64,000 nucleotides of DNA from contig JACTNC010000053.1 in the NCBI GenBank assembly GCA_014584295.1, forward strand, positions 310,001 through 374,000. Direction: 5' to 3'. Within the stretch, counting starts at the first letter, position 1. The number at the start of each line of letters is the position of its first letter. The translations under genes were made by a program, and so were the position numbers. The notes under the pieces are model-generated. The model had not been told where the DNA came from. It did no database searches and worked only from the letters and a program-made list of their open reading frames with translations. Source of the stretch: Verrucomicrobiota bacterium (GTDB taxonomy: Bacteria; Verrucomicrobiota; Verrucomicrobiia; Opitutales; Opitutaceae). Positions 37,348 through 46,020 of this stretch are shown here, piece after piece.

Positions 37348-38436
37348 TCAGGTGCGAATAAAAATGCCTTTCAGGTTCATCTCCAGCTGGGCGGGATTCG
37401 GCGAGAACCTCAGCGCATCCCCCCGCGCGATCTTCCCGGCTTTTACAAGGCGGAGCAGATCCTTGTTGAACGCAAATGTTCCCGCCTCTGCACCGCTGTC
37501 GAGGAGAACCTGGATCTTCTCAAACTGCCCCTCGAGGATCAGATTCCTCACCGTCGCATCCGCCTGAAGAATTTCGTTTGCCGGATACCGCCCGCCCCCT
37601 TCGATCGCAGGAATAAGTTTCTGGCAGATGAATCCTCTCAGTGAGCCCGCAATCTGGCGACGAGCCTGCAGTTGCTGCTCTGGGGGAAAGAACTCGAACA
37701 GGCGCGTGAGGGATTGCGCCACAGTCGCCGCATGCATCGTGGAAAAGACAAGGTGTCCGGTTTCGGCTGCGCTGATGGCGGTTTCGAAGGTCTCCCGATC
37801 GCGCATCTCACCGATCAGGATGATATCAGGGTTCTGGCGAAGCACCGATTTGATCGCCAACTGGAAGCTCTGCACGTCGAGTCCAATCTCCCGTTGCTGG
37901 AAAACGGATTTGTCATCCTGAAACGTGTACTCGATCGGGTCCTCAATGGTCACAATATGGCGGTCATGGTTGTGATTGATCCAGTCCAGCATTGCAGCCA
38001 TGGTCGAACTCTTGCCGGACCCGGTTGCTCCGCAAACCAGGAGAATACCATCCTTTGCCTGTGCCAGCTTGAGCAAGGGTTCAGACAGGAGGTTCAATTC
38101 CTCAAACGTGGGAACCCGACTCTTGATGTGACGGAAAACGATGCTGACAAGTCCCCGCTGATGAAAACCATTGACGCGAAACCGACCCACGTCCGCCACA
38201 GAATAGGCGAAATCGATTTGCCCTTCGTCTTCCCAACGCTGCCGGAAAACCTTTGGGACATTCTCATCGACGAAGGTTTGCGCCTCGAAAGCGCTGATCG
38301 GATCCATGTCCACCGGCTTCAACCTGCCCGACAGCCGAACATACCCCGGTTTGTTGGATTTTACGACAACGTCGCTGGCTCCGCTTTCGACGGCGAGGCG
38401 CAGCAAATCGGTGAATATTTCCGTGTTCGGTGACAT
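37348..38436 (-). CDS. pilT: Type IV pilus retraction ATPase, PilT/PilU type
   Basis: This 362-residue hexameric ATPase powers retraction of type IV pili or related twitching motility. Walker A is GATGSGKS at residues 136-143, followed by the Asp box region (IVTIEDPIEYTFQDDKS), the Walker B region DIILIGEMRDRETF and the His box TGHLVFSTMHAATVAQ. The AIRNLIRE motif that PilT uses is not obvious; the C-terminus contains ATVRNLILEGQFEKIQ in its place. The frame continues upstream to 38535, but the ATG at 38436 gives a normal start. It is divergent from dapA with about 65 bp between, and precedes the NtrC-type gene. Confidence 0.9.
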   Translation of the reverse strand: MSPNTEIFTDLLRLAVESGASDVVVKSNKPGYVRLSGRLKPVDMDPISAFEAQTFVDENVPKVFRQRWEDEGQIDFAYSVADVGRFRVNGFHQRGLVSIVFRHIKSRVPTFEELNLLSEPLLKLAQAKDGILLVCGATGSGKSSTMAAMLDWINHNHDRHIVTIEDPIEYTFQDDKSVFQQREIGLDVQSFQLAIKSVLRQNPDIILIGEMRDRETFETAISAAETGHLVFSTMHAATVAQSLTRLFEFFPPEQQLQARRQIAGSLRGFICQKLIPAIEGGGRYPANEILQADATVRNLILEGQFEKIQVLLDSGAEAGTFAFNKDLLRLVKAGKIARGDALRFSPNPAQLEMNLKGIFIRT

Positions 38437-38503
38437 TGGGGCAGTTAAAATAACGTTGCGATCTCGGTATAGTGCTCTGGTTTTCTGGGCAAGGTATCTC
38501 TCC

Positions 38504-39391
38504 ATGAAGCTCCGACCTCTCACCGGTGCCATCACCGCTCTCGTAACTCCATTTCGTAACCAGCAAGTTTCGGATGCTGATCTGAAAAAATTAGTGGAAT
38601 TTCAGATCAAAGGGGGGATCAATGGGCTGGTTCCTGTGGGAACCACGGGAGAGTCCCCTACCTTGGACCACCAAGAGCACCTGGCTGTGATTGAAAAGGT
38701 TATCACATTCACGCGGGGGCGCGTCCCAGTGATTGCAGGAACCGGCTCGAACTCCACCAAGGAGGCTGTCGAATTGACAGAACTTTCACATCGTGCCGGT
38801 GCAGACGCCATGCTGGTTGTGGCCCCTTACTATAACAAACCGAGCCAGGAAGGCCTGTTTCAGCATTTTTGTGCCATCGCCGACTCCACCGATCGTCCGG
38901 TCATTCTCTACTCCATCCCTTCGCGTTGTGGCATCGAAATCAGCGTAGGCGTGGTTGCGAGGCTCGCATCCAGATACCGTCATGTCCGGTGGATCAAGGA
39001 AGCAGGCGGTTCGGTCGATCGTGTCGATCAACTGAAACAGGCCATGGGCAAGGACATCACCGTACTCAGCGGAGACGACAGCTTGACCCTTCCGTTCATG
39101 GCAGTTGGCGCTGAAGGCGTGATCAGCGTCGCTTCGAATGCCCTTCCGAAGGAAGTTGTGCAACTTACACAGGCTGCGCTTTCCAACGACTATGCCCGGG
39201 CGGGCAAGCTGCACCGCAAACTCTATCCAACCTTCAAGGCACTCTTCCTCGAGCCCAATCCCGTTCCCGTGAAGGCAGCACTCGCCCGCGCGGGTATCAT
39301 CTCCTCAGCCGAGGTTCGTGCCCCACTGAGCAACATCACAGCCGCAAACGAAAAGATCCTTTTCGACGCGTTGGCCGAAATCGGAAAATAG
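38504..39391 (+). CDS. dapA: 4-hydroxy-tetrahydrodipicolinate synthase
   Basis: This enzyme joins pyruvate and aspartate semialdehyde in the first committed step of lysine and meso-diaminopimelate synthesis. The protein is 295 residues and has the (beta/alpha)8 fold of the family. Motif GTTGESPTL is at residues 46-54, Tyr136 is in ILYSIPSRCG, and the Schiff-base lysine is Lys165 in WIKEAGG. I chose the ATG at 38504 because the family starts with the sequence near MKLRPLTGAITALVTPF. It is followed by dapB with 7 bp between, giving a clear operon. Confidence 0.96.
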   Translation: MKLRPLTGAITALVTPFRNQQVSDADLKKLVEFQIKGGINGLVPVGTTGESPTLDHQEHLAVIEKVITFTRGRVPVIAGTGSNSTKEAVELTELSHRAGADAMLVVAPYYNKPSQEGLFQHFCAIADSTDRPVILYSIPSRCGIEISVGVVARLASRYRHVRWIKEAGGSVDRVDQLKQAMGKDITVLSGDDSLTLPFMAVGAEGVISVASNALPKEVVQLTQAALSNDYARAGKLHRKLYPTFKALFLEPNPVPVKAALARAGIISSAEVRAPLSNITAANEKILFDALAEIGK

Positions 39392-39398
39392 TCTGCCC

Positions 39399-40130
39399 AT
39401 GCCACTCTCAATCGGAATCATCGGTTCACGCGGCCGCATGGGCCAGGCGGTCGCCGCCGCAGCACGCGAAACAGGCATCGTTGTCACCGCACAGGGTGAC
39501 GCCGGCGATGATCTTTCTGCAGTTGTTGCCGCGTGTTCCGTGGTGATCGACTTCTCGGCACACAGTGCCACAAGCGATGTCATCCGACTTGCCGATGCCC
39601 ATCGGAAAGCCTTGGTCATCGGCACCACCGGTCATTCCACCGAGGAAAAAAAACGCCTGCTCGCGCTCGCCGGCACGGTTCCCTGCGTCTGGTCGGGCAA
39701 TTATTCCGTTGGCGTCAACCTGCTTTATGCACTCACCCAACGCGCAGCCGCGGTGCTGGGTCCCGACTACGATGCGGAAGTCGTCGAAATGCACCACCGC
39801 TTCAAGAAGGACGCTCCCAGCGGGACCGCAGAGCGCTTGCTCGAAATCATCCTGAAGGAGCGGCACCTCGATGCGAATGCGCTTCGTCACGGACGCCATG
39901 GAATCACTGGAGAGCGTACCCGCACTGAAGTTGGTATTCACGCGCTTCGGGGCGGCGATGTCGTCGGCGACCATACTGTAATGTTTGCCGCCCTCGGAGA
40001 ACGCCTTGAGCTGACACACAAGGCTTCTGATAGAAGCATTTTCGCACGCGGAGCAATTCGCGCAGCGGCTTGGGTGTCAGAACGCCCGGCAGGCGTCTAC
40101 GACATGCAGGACGTATTGGGCCTCCGCTAA
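39399..40130 (+). CDS. dapB: 4-hydroxy-tetrahydrodipicolinate reductase
   Basis: This enzyme reduces the DapA product with NAD(P)H in the lysine/diaminopimelate pathway. The protein is 243 residues. The dinucleotide motif GIIGSRGRMGQAV is at residues 5-17, the GTTGHS segment lies in the Rossmann half, and the substrate-binding block is HHRFKKDAPSGTA. The C-terminal SDRSIFARGAIRAAAWV closes the family signature. It lies 7 bp after dapA and about 26 bp before ruvA. Confidence 0.96.
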   Translation: MPLSIGIIGSRGRMGQAVAAAARETGIVVTAQGDAGDDLSAVVAACSVVIDFSAHSATSDVIRLADAHRKALVIGTTGHSTEEKKRLLALAGTVPCVWSGNYSVGVNLLYALTQRAAAVLGPDYDAEVVEMHHRFKKDAPSGTAERLLEIILKERHLDANALRHGRHGITGERTRTEVGIHALRGGDVVGDHTVMFAALGERLELTHKASDRSIFARGAIRAAAWVSERPAGVYDMQDVLGLR

Positions 40131-40156
40131 TATCATTCCTCTCCGGCACTCTGCCC

Positions 40157-40774
40157 ATGATCACGTCTCTCCAGGGTGTCCTTGCCGCAGCCACGCCGCT
40201 GACTGCGGTGATCGAAATCAATGGTATCGCCTACGAGGCCAACATCCCGGTCACGACCGCGGAAAAGCTTCCCGCCGTAGGCGCAACCGTCAAACTCCAC
40301 ACCGTAGTCATCTATCGTGAGGACGCGCAAACGCTCTATGGTTTTGCGTCCACGGCTGACAGGGATTTTTTCCGCTTGATGATCGAACACGTGACCGGTG
40401 TGGGCCCCAAGATGGCATTGTCGATCATGAGCAAACTTTCGCTCTCCTCACTCGAAGCCGCTATCAGTCAGGGCGATGTCGCATTGCTCGCAAGATGTCC
40501 TGGCATCGGAAAGAAGACTGCTGAGCGACTGGTGGTCGAACTTCGAAGCAAAGTCGGTTCCGCTTCCGCCACTGTTGTGCCGGCAACTGCCGGCGCGTCA
40601 TCACTCCCCACGACCGTTGTCTCTGGCGATACCACTCGCGCGGCGGACGCAGTAAAGGCACTCATCGCCCTTGGGTACCGGGCCCCAGACGCCGACGAGG
40701 CGGTGCGACGCGCATCATTGTCACTGGGTCCCGGGGCATCAACCGAGGAGCTCATCAAGAAGGCCTTCGCGTAA
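40157..40774 (+). CDS. ruvA: Holliday junction branch migration protein RuvA
   Basis: RuvA binds four-way DNA junctions and recruits RuvB in recombination repair. The protein is 205 residues. The N-terminal OB-fold domain is residues 1-65, the helix-hairpin-helix region follows (VTGVGPKMALSIMSKL and CPGIGKKTAERLVVEL), then a flexible Ala/Thr linker, and the C-terminal domain that contacts RuvB (DAVKALIALGYRAPDADEAV). The ATG at 40157 matches the typical start MITSLQG. It follows dapB and probably shares its transcript, an unusual but harmless pairing. Confidence 0.95.
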   Translation: MITSLQGVLAAATPLTAVIEINGIAYEANIPVTTAEKLPAVGATVKLHTVVIYREDAQTLYGFASTADRDFFRLMIEHVTGVGPKMALSIMSKLSLSSLEAAISQGDVALLARCPGIGKKTAERLVVELRSKVGSASATVVPATAGASSLPTTVVSGDTTRAADAVKALIALGYRAPDADEAVRRASLSLGPGASTEELIKKAFA

Positions 40775-40865
40775 GCCGAGCCCCGCGCTCACCGAGATCA
40801 ACCACGCGCTTATCCAGTATTCAACCCCACGGGTTCAACTCAACCAGAGGAGCAAAGTCCCGGCC

Positions 40866-41657
40866 TCAGCGCTGGAACTGGAATGAGATCATCTCCACAT
40901 TCCCCTGCAGAGGCTGACGACCGCGGTAGACGCGTGTCTCCGGCTGGGTGAGCATTGGCCTGCTATCAAAGGCAGCCGCGTCATCCGAGAGCGGATTGAT
41001 TGGTGGCAATTTCACATCATTAAGCCAGTTCCAGTCGAGGCGGGATGCACTCGACAGTTCGTTTCCAGTGGTGCGGCCAAGCGCAGTCGTCGCACTCACG
41101 AGAAATGATCTGAAAGAGGGACGGTGTGCAGCCTGAACGCCGTAGTCGGGGAAAGGCTGTGGCATGATGACCGTGCTTTCAGCCTGAGCAGCGTTGGCCA
41201 GCGAAAATGTGGCCCCCACACCCCGGCCTCCGGTAGCGGTCCTCGCTGCAGGCGATTCTTTCGCATCCCCACCCACGAGCGCCACCTCCGCATTCGTTTC
41301 ACTCCTGGGAGCGAGCACCTCCGAATTTGCATACCAGCGCAACCCAACCACGGCGACCAAGGCGATCGCGGCGGCAAGGCCCACTGCGGGAACAAGTGCC
41401 CACCGCCAAAACGGAGTAGATCGCGTGACTCGGCGATCAGCGTCAAATGACGACAACACTGCCGCGGTTTTTGGTGCGTGCGATCGTTCCGCATCAAAAA
41501 TCAGCGTACACGCCTTTTGTATCCGGCAGTACTGCGAGTAGATCTTCCGCCGTCGAGGGTTGCTCTGAACCTCGGCCTCCAGCTCGGCCGCTTCCGCCGG
41601 TGTCAGACGATGGTCAATATAGAGGTTAAGCAATTCGATATACCGTGACTCTTTCAT
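40866..41657 (-). CDS. Anti-sigma factor-like membrane protein
   Basis: This 263-residue protein begins with a helical segment of about 50 residues (YIELLNLYIDHRLTPAEAAELEAEVQSNPRRRKIYSQY) that resembles the zinc-finger/anti-sigma domain in shape, though the HxxxCxxC zinc motif is not intact. A membrane helix is at about 85-107 (FWRWALVPAVGLAAAIALVAVVGL). The remaining 150 residues would be outside the cytoplasm and are low in recognisable motifs. Its ATG overlaps the sigma-factor stop in an ATGA arrangement, which strongly suggests that it is the cognate regulator of that sigma factor. The signal it senses is unknown. Confidence 0.8.
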   Translation of the reverse strand: MKESRYIELLNLYIDHRLTPAEAAELEAEVQSNPRRRKIYSQYCRIQKACTLIFDAERSHAPKTAAVLSSFDADRRVTRSTPFWRWALVPAVGLAAAIALVAVVGLRWYANSEVLAPRSETNAEVALVGGDAKESPAARTATGGRGVGATFSLANAAQAESTVIMPQPFPDYGVQAAHRPSFRSFLVSATTALGRTTGNELSSASRLDWNWLNDVKLPPINPLSDDAAAFDSRPMLTQPETRVYRGRQPLQGNVEMISFQFQR

Positions 41658-42256
41658 TTGAAATCTTCTCCCATGCGTTGCCGAAGGCTTTCACGCGCGC
41701 GCGCAATCCGGCTTTTCACGGTGCCGACCGAGATTCCGAGGATGACTGCAATCTCCTCATAGGACAGGTTCTTGATATTGCGCAGGACAAGGATTTCGCG
41801 GTGCTTGGGTGAGAGCTTTTCCATTCCGACCGCAATGCGGTCGATCAGTTCCTGGGTGACGGTTACATCGTCCGGCGTTTCCTGTTCTGCAGCAAAAACC
41901 TCGGCCAGAGGCGTGGAGTTGTCCGGGCCCACGGGCTGATCAAAGGAAACGGTCTGATCCCGCTTACGCCGCCACCAGTACCAGTAGCGATTCCGGGCCA
42001 AATTGGTTGCAATTTGATACAGCCAAGTGGAAAAAGCCGAATCCCCACGGAAGTTCACCAACCCTTTGTGGGCACGTATGAACGCGTCCTGCGTCACCTC
42101 TTCAGCATCCTGCTGATTCCTAAGCAATTGATGCACCATCGCATAGATTCTGTCCCAATGCCGCCTCACCATCTCATCGAAAGCTGATTGATCCCCGGAT
42201 TTGAACCGGTCGACCAAAATCCTGTCGAAGGCAACGTCCTGCGCTTTGGTGCTCAT
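41654..42256 (-). CDS. ECF RNA polymerase sigma factor
   Basis: This 200-residue sigma-70 family protein has region 2 at residues about 25-95 (DAEEVTQDAFIRAHKGLVNFRG, STWLYQIATNLARNRYW) and region 4 at about 140-195 (LSPKHREILVLRNIKNLSYEEIAVILGISVGTVKSRIARARESLR). It directs polymerase to a small regulon, probably in the envelope, and is held by the protein encoded just after it. I chose the ATG at 42256. The frame runs much further upstream, but that part covers tRNA-Ser and is not coding. A GGAAC element 38 bp before the ATG could be the -35 box of an autoregulated promoter; the -10 is unconvincing. Confidence 0.93.
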   Translation of the reverse strand: MSTKAQDVAFDRILVDRFKSGDQSAFDEMVRRHWDRIYAMVHQLLRNQQDAEEVTQDAFIRAHKGLVNFRGDSAFSTWLYQIATNLARNRYWYWWRRKRDQTVSFDQPVGPDNSTPLAEVFAAEQETPDDVTVTQELIDRIAVGMEKLSPKHREILVLRNIKNLSYEEIAVILGISVGTVKSRIARARESLRQRMGEDFK

Positions 42257-42333
42257 ACGCTCAGCAGCAGTGTGATGGGCGTATTTTTGAATTGTTCCCA
42301 CAGATTGAAGCCGGCCAACGGAAAGATTAAGTT

Positions 42334-42421
42334 TGGCGGAGAGGGAGGGATTCGAACCCCCGGGAGCTTGCGCCCCAACGGTTTTCAAGACCGTCGCGAT
42401 AGACCACTCTGCCACCTCTCC
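42334..42421 (-). tRNA. tRNA-Ser(UGA)
   Basis: Read on the minus strand, an 88-nt tRNA with encoded 3' CCA: acceptor stem GGAGAGG pairs with CCTCTCC, the anticodon arm is CGGTCTTGAAAACCG with anticodon TGA at 42387-42385, a long variable arm (TTGGGGCGCAAGCTCCC) as expected for serine, and the T-arm GGGGGTTCGAATCCCTC. The gene is upstream of the ECF sigma factor gene with about 75 bp between. Confidence 0.95.
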
Positions 42422-42672
42422 GGCTGAGCTGCGCTTTTCAACCATCAAAGTGAACCGAAATGAACCAGGCATTGGCGGAACCCGATGCAGCCAAGTATGA
42501 AACCGTTCGCTGCGCTCGCTCAGCGGCGATCTTACCGCCCATGATTCACCGTGGCTCGAGCGTGAAATGGAATGAATTCGGTGCACCCAAAGCCCCTGCA
42601 TTGCACAATTGTCGTTCGTTCGCATTTTCTCAATCCCATTGCGGTTTTGGCCTTCCGCGCCTATCTGACCGT

Positions 42673-43053
42673 GTGGCCAATTCCCTCTCGCTAACCTCCA
42701 TCTTGTACTTTCTTGCCGCGGTGGCGCCCGTACCATGCATGTCAGGTTCAGAAGGCGACCATGCATCAGCAAGTAACTTGGGCGTATCGCTTTGCCGAGT
42801 ACCGATGTCCACCGACAAAGCCGAATTACCCGCTCGGCACCCCATAAAGGGAGTGATAGTGAGCGTGCGCACCGACAAACAGGCGTTGCTCGTCAAGCAT
42901 GAGGAAATTCCCGGGGTTATGCGCGCCATGACCATGTTACTAAAAACCGACGCCGCCACACTGCAAAGGGTCACAAAGGGACAGAAAATCACCGGTCTTC
43001 TTGTGCGGAAGAACGACGGATGGTGGATTGAATCGGTGACAGTGATCCCCTAG
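42673..43053 (+). CDS. CusF-like copper-binding lipoprotein, start uncertain
   Basis: The C-terminal 75 residues match the CusF/SCO-associated copper-binding domain: HPIKGVIVSVRTDKQALLVKHEEIPGVMRAMTM, then DAATLQRVTKGQKI, ending in VRKNDGWWIESVTV. The Met residues and His of the PGVMRAMTM region are the probable Cu(I) ligands. A hydrophobic stretch ending in a cysteine (ILYFLAAVAPVPC) would act as a lipoprotein signal if translation starts at the GTG at 42673; the open frame begins at 42460 and a short form could start at the ATG at 42805. It stands alone, about 250 bp after the tRNA. A copper chaperone role in the periplasm is likely. Confidence 0.65.
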   Translation: MANSLSLTSILYFLAAVAPVPCMSGSEGDHASASNLGVSLCRVPMSTDKAELPARHPIKGVIVSVRTDKQALLVKHEEIPGVMRAMTMLLKTDAATLQRVTKGQKITGLLVRKNDGWWIESVTVIP

Positions 43054-43312
43054 CCAATGGAAGAAGCGGTGTGACGTGCCTGTTTTTGGCGCTAAGGTCG
43101 CCGGCGCCGCGCATTCCCCAACTTGCCCAGAAATTTGCCCGGAAAGTACCGCAATAGGTGACCTTTCGTTCTTGGCGCACTTCAGCCATGCTTCGTAAAA
43201 ATACGGAGGGCATTAGAGAGGGAAAACCCCTTTGCCGGCTGGACAAATTACCCCAAGGGAGGCACAATCACCATCGTCCTGATCCGCACCCACTCAGTTG
43301 CGGAGACCCGTC

Positions 43313-43996
43313 GTGCCCCGTATCATCGTCATCGCGATTGCTCTTTGTCTCGCGCTTTTTTCGTTCAGCGCGTGTACAACTGCGCCGCGTACCGCGGAGC
43401 AGCCCAAACCTGCGGTGGTAGCCGCACCGGAATCGCCCGCGACCAGTTTGGCTGACCAAATTCAGGAGAGCATCACCTCGATCGATCAGATTCTGCTCCG
43501 CTATGACGCTCTCCTGACGACGGTCGAACGACTGCCTGAGGGCAAGCCAGCCGAAAAAATCTTCGAGGAGATTGGGACCTATATCGGTGGTGATCTTTTT
43601 GAATCCGAGAAAGAACCGACCTCGGATGACATGCTCGCGGAAATCGCACGGACGTTCTCGTTTCCAACCCAGGTCGTAATGATAGAATCAGGCGTCCAGG
43701 CAGATCTGGTTGCACTCTCAGAACGTATTGTTAATTTGAATACACGCACTGCAGACCTCGCAAGCCGGTACGACCGCGGGCGGACCGTACGGGAATATGC
43801 AAGGCGTGTACGACGCGAGCTGATGCCGTTGATGGCACAGATCCGCTCAATGGCGAGGGCCGACAAAAGCGACCGAGAGGGCATCGCCCGCTTGGAGGCT
43901 GAGACGAACAAGATCATCGGCACAAGTCGGCAGTCTCTTATGGCTCTTGAACGCGAAACCCGCAGTATCGAGAGCGAACTGGGGGCAAAGCCATGA
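43313..43996 (+). CDS. Putative lipoprotein with helical body, unassigned
   Basis: This 227-residue protein starts, with a GTG at 43313 or the TTG at 43298, with a hydrophobic signal (IIVIAIALCLALFSFSACTT) ending in a lipobox-like SAC, so it is probably lipid-anchored. The rest is strongly helical, with many Glu, Arg, Leu and Ala and a short mid part (GTYIGGDLF) that breaks the pattern. I recognise no family. Its stop overlaps the start of the next gene in an ATGA arrangement, which implies translational coupling with the coiled-coil protein downstream. Confidence 0.6.
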   Translation: MPRIIVIAIALCLALFSFSACTTAPRTAEQPKPAVVAAPESPATSLADQIQESITSIDQILLRYDALLTTVERLPEGKPAEKIFEEIGTYIGGDLFESEKEPTSDDMLAEIARTFSFPTQVVMIESGVQADLVALSERIVNLNTRTADLASRYDRGRTVREYARRVRRELMPLMAQIRSMARADKSDREGIARLEAETNKIIGTSRQSLMALERETRSIESELGAKP

Positions 43997-44715
43997 CCCG
44001 GAAGGCAATCGTTGTACTCGGTTCGTCTGTCAGTGCCCTGCTTGCCATGGGCGCAGGTGTGACTTCGTACCAGCAGATGCAGCGGGAGCAGCGCGAGGCT
44101 CTCAAGGCAACTGTGGTCGCCATGGAATTTTTTGACGGCACGATGGAGCGCGTAAAGTCGACGATTGTACAATCAACTGACCTGCGCGAGGACCTTATCC
44201 GGCGAACAGATGCCCTGCTGCAGGGCACCGTGACCAGCGAACGCGAATTGCTCGACCACAGCGCACGCGTCGCGGAATTGGGCCGCCGACGTGCAGAACT
44301 GAGCGCAGAGGCATCCCGCATCCTGGCCGAAGCCCGCACGGGCCTCGGCCAGGCCTCGGAAGCCATGGGTAAATGCGAAAAGATCATTCGGGAAGACAAG
44401 CTGAAGGCCAGTCAGTCGGCCCGCCTTGCAGAACAGATCCGCGAAAAGACCGGGCAAATGAAGAACCTTCAGGATGACCTTGCCCGATTCGAAAGCCTGG
44501 TCGCACGGTGTGAAGCCCTCAATTCAAGCCTTGAAACCTATTCCGAACAGAACCGTCAGGCACTCGAACGTATCCAGGCGATCAAGAAACAGGCGGAAGA
44601 ACGACAGGCTGTTCAACGCGTGAGGCAGGAAGCTTCTAAAGCCGCAACGGAACGACTCTCAAAGCTCCAGGCGGAGCTTCAGCAGGATCTGGACTCGCTT
44701 CGTCCGAAGAATTGA
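43993..44715 (+). CDS. Membrane-anchored coiled-coil protein, unassigned
   Basis: This 240-residue protein has one N-terminal membrane segment (IVVLGSSVSALLAMGAGVTSY) and about 210 residues of near-continuous heptad-like helix (ASRILAEARTGLGQASEAMG, LARFESLVARCEALNSSLE). There is no recognisable catalytic motif. It starts inside the stop codon of the upstream lipoprotein gene (ATGA), so the two are probably made in fixed ratio and may form one envelope complex. The family is unknown to me. A mechanical or scaffolding role is a guess based on shape. Confidence 0.6.
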   Translation: MTRKAIVVLGSSVSALLAMGAGVTSYQQMQREQREALKATVVAMEFFDGTMERVKSTIVQSTDLREDLIRRTDALLQGTVTSERELLDHSARVAELGRRRAELSAEASRILAEARTGLGQASEAMGKCEKIIREDKLKASQSARLAEQIREKTGQMKNLQDDLARFESLVARCEALNSSLETYSEQNRQALERIQAIKKQAEERQAVQRVRQEASKAATERLSKLQAELQQDLDSLRPKN

Positions 44716-44793
44716 CGCAGGTGCAACTCCGCATAGAGGTCGGTTTTCAAACGAGGATTGAGTCCTGCGGTCGGACTGACTGATCTGGCCGGC

Positions 44794-45153
44794 ATGCCAG
44801 AAAATATCCAGTCCTTGGTGGATGATGCGACTCTCGATTTCACATTGGGTGAAGTCGACGCCGCGCTGTCCAAGCTTGCCCGAGCCACGTCAATCTCCCC
44901 CGAATCATTCGAAGCCTGGCATGCCACTGCAGAAATCAACTTTTCCCTTCGGCGCCTCAACGAGGCACTTGTCGCGGCGGAAAAGGCGCATGCCCTTCGA
45001 CCTGGCGATCTATTCATAAACACGACTCTCTCCCGGATCTGGATGGAGCGTGGCGAAAAGGCCAGAGCCGAGCATTTCGGTGCACAGGCCAGGATACTCA
45101 GCTGGAAAGATCAACTCGCTAATCCGGAGCAGCACAAGGATGAACTCGATTGA
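44794..45153 (+). CDS. Small TPR-repeat protein
   Basis: This 119-residue cytosolic protein contains two or three TPR-like helical pairs: FTLGEVDAALSKLARATSISPESFEAWHATAEINFSLRRLNEALVAAEKAHALRPGDLFINTTLSRIWMERGEKARAEHF, in order, at residues about 15-95. The Gly/Ala/Pro positions of TPRs are kept at their turns. It has no signal peptide. The ATG at 44794 is preferred over an upstream TTG. It follows the coiled-coil gene by about 80 bp in the same direction and may belong to the same unit. TPRs mediate protein contacts; the partner is unknown. Confidence 0.7.
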   Translation: MPENIQSLVDDATLDFTLGEVDAALSKLARATSISPESFEAWHATAEINFSLRRLNEALVAAEKAHALRPGDLFINTTLSRIWMERGEKARAEHFGAQARILSWKDQLANPEQHKDELD

Positions 45154-45255
45154 TCGATGGCGTTGAATATACGGCATGAGTGCCGGACCGGGTTCAGGGC
45201 ATCAAAAATTGCGGATCCACATCCGACCAAGCCGGTCGCACAGATTCATACACCC

Positions 45256-45894
45256 ATGCGACTCCCGCTACTCTCCATTACTCTGCAAACCGCCGTTGCC
45301 GTCGCCACTCTCACTTTCATCATCGGATGTTCCTCCCCACATGAAAGACGCGAAGCATTTCGCGAAAAAGCGGGGCCGCCTCAGCCGACCTTGGTTGCAA
45401 CCCAACTTTTTCTAAAAGGCCGCATCGTTGTCACAGCCAAGCTCAGCGCTTCTCTTCCGCCGCGACCGGCGGGCGGGAACAGCATTGCAGGTGAAGAAGC
45501 TGGCCGTGCCGGGAGCCGTCCTGCGGGCGGTGGGCGCCGGGAGGGCGGTGGAGAAGATGATGGTTCCCGCATGGGTGGTAGGATGGGCATGGGCGGAGGC
45601 GGGGGCAGACCTCCCGGAGCTGGTGGAATGGGCGGGTCGATGCCTCGTCAGGCTCTCAGCATCATTCTTGCGAACACCTCAGCGGAATCGATAACGGTCC
45701 GTATCCAGGAAGTCGTATCTATTCTTGGAAATTTCGTACCCTTTCCTGAAAGAGCCACGCTTGCATCCGGCGAAAGTGTCGCCTTGGAACCCATGCGTGG
45801 ATCGCTAGCCAACCTCGATGGGCTCGAACTTACCATCGCCTTGGCTGTCGGCGATGACAGGGACCGGCAAACCATCATACTTAAACGCGAATAG
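45256..45894 (+). CDS. Glycine-rich lipoprotein, unassigned
   Basis: This 212-residue protein begins with a lipoprotein signal (LLSITLQTAVAVATLTFIIGCSS, cysteine at about residue 25). Residues about 68-130 are low-complexity Gly/Met/Arg/Pro sequence (GGRMGMGGGGGRPPGAGGMGG). The C-terminal 80 residues look globular, with alternating strands (ALSIILANTSAESITVRIQEV, TLASGESVALEPM). No family is recognised. I chose the ATG at 45256 because it puts the signal at the N-terminus. It is probably exported to the periplasmic face. It may be co-transcribed with the preceding genes. Confidence 0.6.
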   Translation: MRLPLLSITLQTAVAVATLTFIIGCSSPHERREAFREKAGPPQPTLVATQLFLKGRIVVTAKLSASLPPRPAGGNSIAGEEAGRAGSRPAGGGRREGGGEDDGSRMGGRMGMGGGGGRPPGAGGMGGSMPRQALSIILANTSAESITVRIQEVVSILGNFVPFPERATLASGESVALEPMRGSLANLDGLELTIALAVGDDRDRQTIILKRE

Positions 45895-46020
45895 CCACGC
45901 ACGTCGGAACCCTTTTCGTCTACCTTCTGCGTGTTCTTCCCTGCGCCTCGGACTCGTTACTGGCGGATCCGCAAAGGAAAATCGTGGACAACTTTTGGAT
46001 GCTCCCCCTAAATCGTTTCC

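Noticed and set aside
42257-42772. Continuation of the sigma-factor open frame across the tRNA
   Set aside because: This stretch contains a well-formed tRNA-Ser on the same strand, so the open frame there is incidental and the sigma factor starts at 42256.
45460-45650. Glycine-rich tandem stretch considered as a DNA repeat or CRISPR-like array
   Set aside because: The units are irregular and lie inside a coding frame with a consistent Gly/Met/Arg composition. It is a low-complexity protein segment.
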